17,920 nucleotides of DNA from contig JAYVRW010000225.1 of assembly GCA_043775925.1 (NCBI GenBank), forward strand, positions 1 through 17,920, given 5' to 3'. The DNA is from JAFDVL01 sp043775925. Its GTDB lineage: Bacteria; Acidobacteriota; Blastocatellia; RBC074. Each line of letters starts with the position of its first letter. The first letter of the stretch is position 1. Positions 13,779 through 17,920 of this stretch are shown here, piece after piece. Both the position numbers and the translations under genes were made by a program. The notes under the pieces were generated by a model. The model ran no database searches, was not told the origin of the DNA, and worked only from the letters and a program-made list of their open reading frames with translations.

Positions 13779-15308
13779 TTACGCAGCATTGCGTCCGCGT
13801 AAAATATTGGCGATCTGGCTTTCATTTTCAGCACATCGCATGATCAGTGATGGATCGCCTCTGAAATTCTGCCGGACATAAGCAAAAATATTGGCAGCAT
13901 ACTCATATTCACGACTGAGCATTTGCGTCTCGGCGGCAAGGACAAAGGCGAGAAACCCCACGTCCTCAGGCTCATAAGCAAAGCCAAGTTTTTCGTATTC
14001 ACCTGCCGCTTCCGCCAGCCTTCCGCGCGCGCGCAAGTAGTCGCACAGCAGCATCCAATCTCGCGCGACGAGGCGGTGTTGCTTCTCATCAGCGGAGTAG
14101 GTTTCCAGCATGAGATTGTAAGCATTCAGAGACTGCTCCATCTGTTGCACACGTAAATGCTGGTTGATGAGGCGATGATACGTGCGGACTTCGGCTTCGC
14201 GTTGCCCTAATTTCCCATGCGTTTCAGCGAGCGCGAGTAACGCCTCAAAATCATTTGGGACGGCTGCAACTCGCTGCTTGAGCTTCCGAATGGCTTCATC
14301 ATTTTCGCCCAGCACCAAATGCTCTTTCGCCTCGACCAGTGCGTTCCCTGTTCCAAAACTCACCGCTTTCCTGCTCTTTTTAGGAGTCAATAATTTTTCT
14401 AACCATGAGTATCGAATGATGGTAGCGACGACGGCTCCAAAGAAAAATCCGCCGATATGGGACCAAAATGCTACGCCACCTGAATCCATAGTCTGGATGG
14501 AATAGCTATCTTTTAATTCCAAAGCAATCCAAACTGGCAACATCAAAAATGCCGGAGCGCGAAAGGTTCCGGGGTAAATAATCAACAAATAAAAGAATTT
14601 TATTTTGGCGCGAAAATATCGCACCATAAACGCGCCCATCAATCCGGCAATCGCACCTGAAGCGCCGACTAACTGCGTCTTGCTATCCGGCGCAGTGAAC
14701 GCATGCGTCGCCGTCGCGACGACACCTGAAACCAGATAAAAACTTAGGAAAAATAATTTCCCCCAGGCATCTTCAATCGCAATTCCGGCCAAAAACAGGA
14801 ACAACATATTCCCGAAAAGGTGCATCAGACCGCCGTGCAGGAACATACTCGAAAAATAATTCAGCCAACTGGATTTATGAAACGCCGGGATGAAGGCGTA
14901 TTGAAAGCCCCAGTAATCATCGTAAGAACCGACAAATGAGCTGGCGAGTCGCCCCATTTCTTTCTGAAGCAATTCAATTTCGTCTGGTCTCAAATTTATT
15001 CTGGAGTCATTGAAACTATGACTACTTTGCTTAATTTGTTCGGCTTTAACTTGTACCGATAATTCCTCAACAAAATACTGTGGCAATTGATGCTTACGAT
15101 CAAGCGCCGCCTGATCCGGCTTGATGCGCGGATGCTCCATTTCAAACTTGAGAAGATTTTTCAGGGAGCTTTCGAGGCTGACGATCTGCTGTGCATCCTG
15201 CCAGGAAGTCAAAATGAAAAAACAGATATTCAATGCGATCAAAAAAATCGTAACGAGGGGCAACTGCCTCGTAACTTGACGATCATGTCCAATCGGCAAT
15301 AAAATCAT
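13779..15308 (-). CDS. Rhomboid-family intramembrane serine protease with C-terminal TPR-like region
   Basis: This 509-residue protein has an N-terminal membrane helix (about residues 17-36), a long soluble loop with charged, coiled-coil-like sequence (about 37-145), and then the rhomboid core. The core shows HGGLMHLFGN (His158, His163, Asn167), the nucleophile serine in VGASGAIAG (Ser217) and the catalytic histidine in FWSHIGGFFFG (His284), so the Ser-His dyad is intact. From about residue 330 the tail consists of helical pairs such as AKEHLVLGENDEAIRKLKQR and ALAETHGKLGQREAEVRTYH, typical of TPR repeats and presumably cytoplasmic. Rhomboids cleave transmembrane segments of partner proteins; the TPR tail may bind partners. 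The first loop, more than 100 residues, is longer than in GlpG-type enzymes. The substrate is unknown. Confidence 0.92.
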   Translation of the reverse strand: MILLPIGHDRQVTRQLPLVTIFLIALNICFFILTSWQDAQQIVSLESSLKNLLKFEMEHPRIKPDQAALDRKHQLPQYFVEELSVQVKAEQIKQSSHSFNDSRINLRPDEIELLQKEMGRLASSFVGSYDDYWGFQYAFIPAFHKSSWLNYFSSMFLHGGLMHLFGNMLFLFLAGIAIEDAWGKLFFLSFYLVSGVVATATHAFTAPDSKTQLVGASGAIAGLMGAFMVRYFRAKIKFFYLLIIYPGTFRAPAFLMLPVWIALELKDSYSIQTMDSGGVAFWSHIGGFFFGAVVATIIRYSWLEKLLTPKKSRKAVSFGTGNALVEAKEHLVLGENDEAIRKLKQRVAAVPNDFEALLALAETHGKLGQREAEVRTYHRLINQHLRVQQMEQSLNAYNLMLETYSADEKQHRLVARDWMLLCDYLRARGRLAEAAGEYEKLGFAYEPEDVGFLAFVLAAETQMLSREYEYAANIFAYVRQNFRGDPSLIMRCAENESQIANILRGRNAA

Positions 15309-15401
15309 AACGGCGGCTGGAGTGAGGGTTTAGGACGGGGGACGTGCGGGGGAAAGACAGAATAAATTTTCCTGTTATTTTGTGCAAGACAAAAGTTTTG
15401 C

Positions 15402-16952
15402 TCAGATGCCGATGGCTCCACCTCCAGGAGTTCTGATCAGAATGCGATCTCCGGCTTTTGCCGGCAAACTACCTTTACTCTTGAGCTTCATTCGTTTTTT
15501 GCCGGATACAAATTCTGCTTCGCCTACTGCTCCTGACTGTCCATTTTTAAGACCGTATGGAGCGGTTTTTCTTCGATCCGAAAGCAATGTCACCTGCGCG
15601 TCATCAAGAATTTCGATTTCGCGGATGATGCCATCACCTCCGTTCAATTTTCCTTTGCCACCTGAGCCGCGCCTGATCGCATATTGACGCACACGCAATG
15701 GATATGCGTATTCCAGCGCTTCTACCGGAGTATTCAATGAATTTGTCATGTGCGTATGGACAGCGCTCATGCCATCCGAATCCGGTCTGGCGCCCATTCC
15801 TCCGGCGATGGTTTCGTAGTAGGCGAATTCACGGTTTCGCTTGGAATCCCATCCGCCAATCGTCAAATTATTCATCGTTCCCTGCGAAGCGGCGGGGATT
15901 AAACCTGGAATCGCCTGCGCTAAAGCTTTGAGCAAAACGTCTACGATGCGTTGTGAAGTTTCGACATTTCCTCCCGCAACCGGAGCAGGCATCTGCGCAT
16001 TCACAATCGTTCCGAGTGGAGCAAGGACTTTGATCGGATTCAGGATTCCCGCGCTCGCCGGAACAGAAGATTTAATCAAACATCGAAAGACATAATAAAC
16101 TGCCGAAACCGTAATCGCTTCGACGGCATTGATAGCGCCGCGCACCTGCGGCGATGAGCCAGTAAAATCAATGCTGGCGTGATCTCCTTTGATTTTTATT
16201 GTCACCTGAATTGGAATCGGATCATCGCTCTCGCCGTCGTCATCCAGAAAATCCAGCGCAGTATATTTCCCATCAGGAATAGATTTGATCGTCGCTCTCA
16301 TCATCTGTTCCGTGTAAGAAATCAGATGTCCGGCGTATTCGTCACACTCCGCAAAACTGTAGCGATTCACGGTTTCGATTAATCGTTCGACTCCGATTTT
16401 CAAGGCTCCGATTTGCGCAAATAAATCGCCCTGACGTTCTTCACTGACGCGAACATTCGCCAGAAATAAATTCAGGAAACTCTGATTCGTTTTTCCTGCA
16501 ATCACTAAATGCGTCGGAGGAATGCGAAATCCTTCCTGATAAATTTCGGTCGCGTTTCCCATTGATCCGGGCGTAGCGCCTCCAATATCGGCGTGATGTG
16601 CACGGTTAGCCACATAAAAAGCGAGTTTGTTTTTGACGTACACGGGAGCGACTAAGGTCACATCAGGCAGGTGCGTACCTCCGGCGTATGGATCGTTCAA
16701 AATCACGACATCGCCTTTATTCATAGGACTTTGCTCAATCGCGCACTTGACCGACATCGGCATTGATCCGAGATGAACCGGCATGTGATCGCCCTGCGCG
16801 ATGATGCGTCCGTGACGATCAAACACAGCACAGGAATAATCACGACGTTCTTTAATGTTCGGAGAAAAAGCCGTGCGCCGTAGCGTCGCGCCCATCTCTT
16901 CGGCGACGGAGGTGTAGATTGATTTGAAAATTTCGAGGGTGATTGAATCCAT
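15402..16952 (-). CDS. Hydantoinase B/oxoprolinase family protein
   Basis: The 516-residue protein matches the HyuB (hydantoinase B/oxoprolinase) subunit in full length. It begins MDSITLEIFKSIYTSVAEEM and continues with family phrases RRTAFSPNIKERRDYSCAVF, ILNDPYAGGTHLPDVTL, YVANRAHHADIGG, IDFTGSSPQVRGAINA and a Gly-rich end, RTPGGGAIG. Members work with a HyuA subunit in ATP-dependent opening of hydantoin or 5-oxoproline rings, or in related carboxylases such as acetone or acetophenone carboxylase. HyuA normally lies next door, but the flanking genes here are a lipoprotein 32 bases upstream and a rhomboid downstream, so the partner is elsewhere or absent. The substrate cannot be assigned. 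Confidence 0.93.
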   Translation of the reverse strand: MDSITLEIFKSIYTSVAEEMGATLRRTAFSPNIKERRDYSCAVFDRHGRIIAQGDHMPVHLGSMPMSVKCAIEQSPMNKGDVVILNDPYAGGTHLPDVTLVAPVYVKNKLAFYVANRAHHADIGGATPGSMGNATEIYQEGFRIPPTHLVIAGKTNQSFLNLFLANVRVSEERQGDLFAQIGALKIGVERLIETVNRYSFAECDEYAGHLISYTEQMMRATIKSIPDGKYTALDFLDDDGESDDPIPIQVTIKIKGDHASIDFTGSSPQVRGAINAVEAITVSAVYYVFRCLIKSSVPASAGILNPIKVLAPLGTIVNAQMPAPVAGGNVETSQRIVDVLLKALAQAIPGLIPAASQGTMNNLTIGGWDSKRNREFAYYETIAGGMGARPDSDGMSAVHTHMTNSLNTPVEALEYAYPLRVRQYAIRRGSGGKGKLNGGDGIIREIEILDDAQVTLLSDRRKTAPYGLKNGQSGAVGEAEFVSGKKRMKLKSKGSLPAKAGDRILIRTPGGGAIGI

Positions 16953-16984
16953 CCAATTAATGAGCGATAAATTAGACGCAGTTT

Positions 16985-17500
16985 TCAGTGGTTAAGTTTT
17001 TTCTCCAGAAACTGGAGAAAAATATCTTGGTGCTCTACACGAATATTTCCCCCATCTCTGTCCATCGTAACAGCGCGACCTGTTCTGCTGTCACCATCTT
17101 TATAGCGAAAACCGACTGTCCAACCTAACCCATTTCTACTGCCTGGCGAAACTGAATAAGCATCGCGCTCAAGTGAATTATGTCGCAACTTTATTTTTTT
17201 ATCAGGTTCACTTTCCCACTCAATTGATTCATTAGTTAATTGTCGAGGATCTGCAAGCGGTGGCAAATCGGTATATCCATTATCTGCGATAAATTTTTCT
17301 GCGGCTTGGATAGCCGCTTGCTCGTCAAGTAAAGCACCATTCCTTAGCTTGTACGAGGGTTTCTCTATTTTCATCAGCCCTGCCGGATCAGGCAAACTTT
17401 CAGGGATTACCCCACTACTACGATGACAAGATATTAATCCAATGCCCAACACCAATAGGATGAGCAATATCAGGTATCGCTTTATAAAGTAATTTTCCAT
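16985..17500 (-). CDS. Hypothetical lipoprotein
   Basis: The 171-residue protein has a short basic start, a long Leu/Ile core and the lipobox LISC with Cys25, so it should be lipidated and attached to a membrane facing the periplasm. The mature part contains EQAAIQAAEKFIADNGYTDL, a central SIEWESEPDKK stretch and a C-terminal GLGWTVGFRYKD...GRAVTMDRDGG segment. The alternation of helix and beta strands would suit a small alpha+beta (NTF2- or PepSY-like) fold, but I do not recognise the family. Its stop lies 32 bases before the HyuB start, so both may be cotranscribed. No convincing Shine-Dalgarno is visible before the ATG. Confidence 0.75.
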   Translation of the reverse strand: MENYFIKRYLILLILLVLGIGLISCHRSSGVIPESLPDPAGLMKIEKPSYKLRNGALLDEQAAIQAAEKFIADNGYTDLPPLADPRQLTNESIEWESEPDKKIKLRHNSLERDAYSVSPGSRNGLGWTVGFRYKDGDSRTGRAVTMDRDGGNIRVEHQDIFLQFLEKKLNH

Positions 17501-17576
17501 ACTTCATCACAATGAGCTTAAATCAAATTGAAGGTTTCGCGTCGATCATGAATTAATACCATCAATCCTTGATTAA

Positions 17577-17920
17577 TTACTCTTCTTTCGGCAATTTCGC
17601 AAGAGCCTCTTTCGCCCCCTGCTTCACCGTCGCATCCGCATCATTTTCAATCGCATTTTCAATGATGGCGCGACCTCTGACGATTTTTAATTCACCTAAC
17701 CAGTACGCCGCTTTTTTGCGCCAATTGGGATTCGCATGAGATTTCAGGCAGCCCATTAATTCAAATTGTCCATTGCGCGTGCTGGGCAAAAGCTTCATCG
17801 TCTCCTGCGCATATTTTTTTACAATTTCATCCTTTGAGTCCAAATAGCCAAATAAAAAATTTATCGTTTTACGGGAAAAGCTGGGATCATTGATTTGCTG
17901 CGCCACCAGAATCGCGTGGC
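17577..17920 (-). CDS. HEAT-repeat protein, C-terminal fragment (5' truncated by window edge)
   Basis: The frame is open to the right window edge (reading HAILVAQQINDPSF inward), so the GTG at 17906 is probably internal. The visible 114 or so residues form helical pairs of HEAT type: FLFGYLDSKDEIVKKYAQET, LMGCLKSHANPNWRKKAAYWL and AIENDADATVKQGAKEALAKL. HEAT repeats build superhelical binding scaffolds, so the domain alone gives no function. It is the first of four minus-strand genes, 76 bases ahead of the lipoprotein. Confidence 0.75.
   Translation of the reverse strand, partial: HAILVAQQINDPSFSRKTINFLFGYLDSKDEIVKKYAQETMKLLPSTRNGQFELMGCLKSHANPNWRKKAAYWLGELKIVRGRAIIENAIENDADATVKQGAKEALAKLPKEE

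Noticed and set aside
1..17920. CRISPR array, tRNA, rRNA, insertion sequence transposase or prophage genes
   Set aside because: No regularly spaced repeats, no cloverleaf or rRNA-like sequence, and no transposase or phage domains were seen in the coding frames.

Overview
This window is bacterial chromosome of moderate GC with AT-rich islands. It carries Gram-negative traits: an MsbA-like exporter, exported proteins with signal peptides, a lipoprotein and an Rhs toxin locus. The best guess for the source is an Acidobacteriota lineage, possibly Blastocatellia. That rests on my recollection of several families here: the C-terminal domain of the large secreted protein, the short 'TPLHST' exported family, the DUF6526 protein and the Rhs core style. 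It was not checked against any database, and no rRNA or tRNA is present to test it.

Region 1 (1-4290) is the 3' end of an Rhs polymorphic-toxin locus. A main rhs gene enters from the left edge and ends in a variable C-terminal domain at 1299. Its stop codon overlaps the ribosome binding site of a membrane-anchored putative immunity gene (1309-2259). The Rhs core then resumes almost immediately as an orphan cassette (2263-3550) with a different C-terminal domain, which carries a clear zinc-protease motif (HELLHIMGYH). This cassette is broken twice: by a 13-base deletion that looks like slippage between direct repeats, and by a one-base-type frameshift just before the catalytic motif. A second exported putative immunity gene follows (3569-4084), then a decayed scrap of a further Rhs unit (about 4105-4290).

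Region 2 (4290-8268) holds a large secreted protein built of DUF11-like beta-sandwich repeats (4707-7898). It is followed by a strong terminator, a short structured stretch that may be a small RNA ending in a second terminator, a third, bidirectional terminator, and a pair of inverted REP-like palindromes.

Region 3 (8269-13768) is housekeeping and accessory metabolism. A two-gene minus-strand operon carries an MsbA-type ABC exporter and a DUF6526 membrane protein. Divergent from it is an HpcH/HpaI-like (DUF6986) lyase-family gene. Then come endonuclease III (nth) and a secreted alpha/beta hydrolase. Palindromic elements sit in the gaps before nth and before the hydrolase.

Region 4 (13779-17920) is entirely minus strand. 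Read in the direction of transcription it holds the end of a HEAT-repeat protein, a lipoprotein of unknown function, a hydantoinase B/oxoprolinase subunit without its usual HyuA partner in view, and a rhomboid protease fused to a TPR-like tail. The last gene converges on the hydrolase with only about 10 bases between stop codons.

The most interesting parts are the Rhs toxin/immunity array, with its two frameshifts and exported immunity proteins, and the intergenic palindromic and structured elements.
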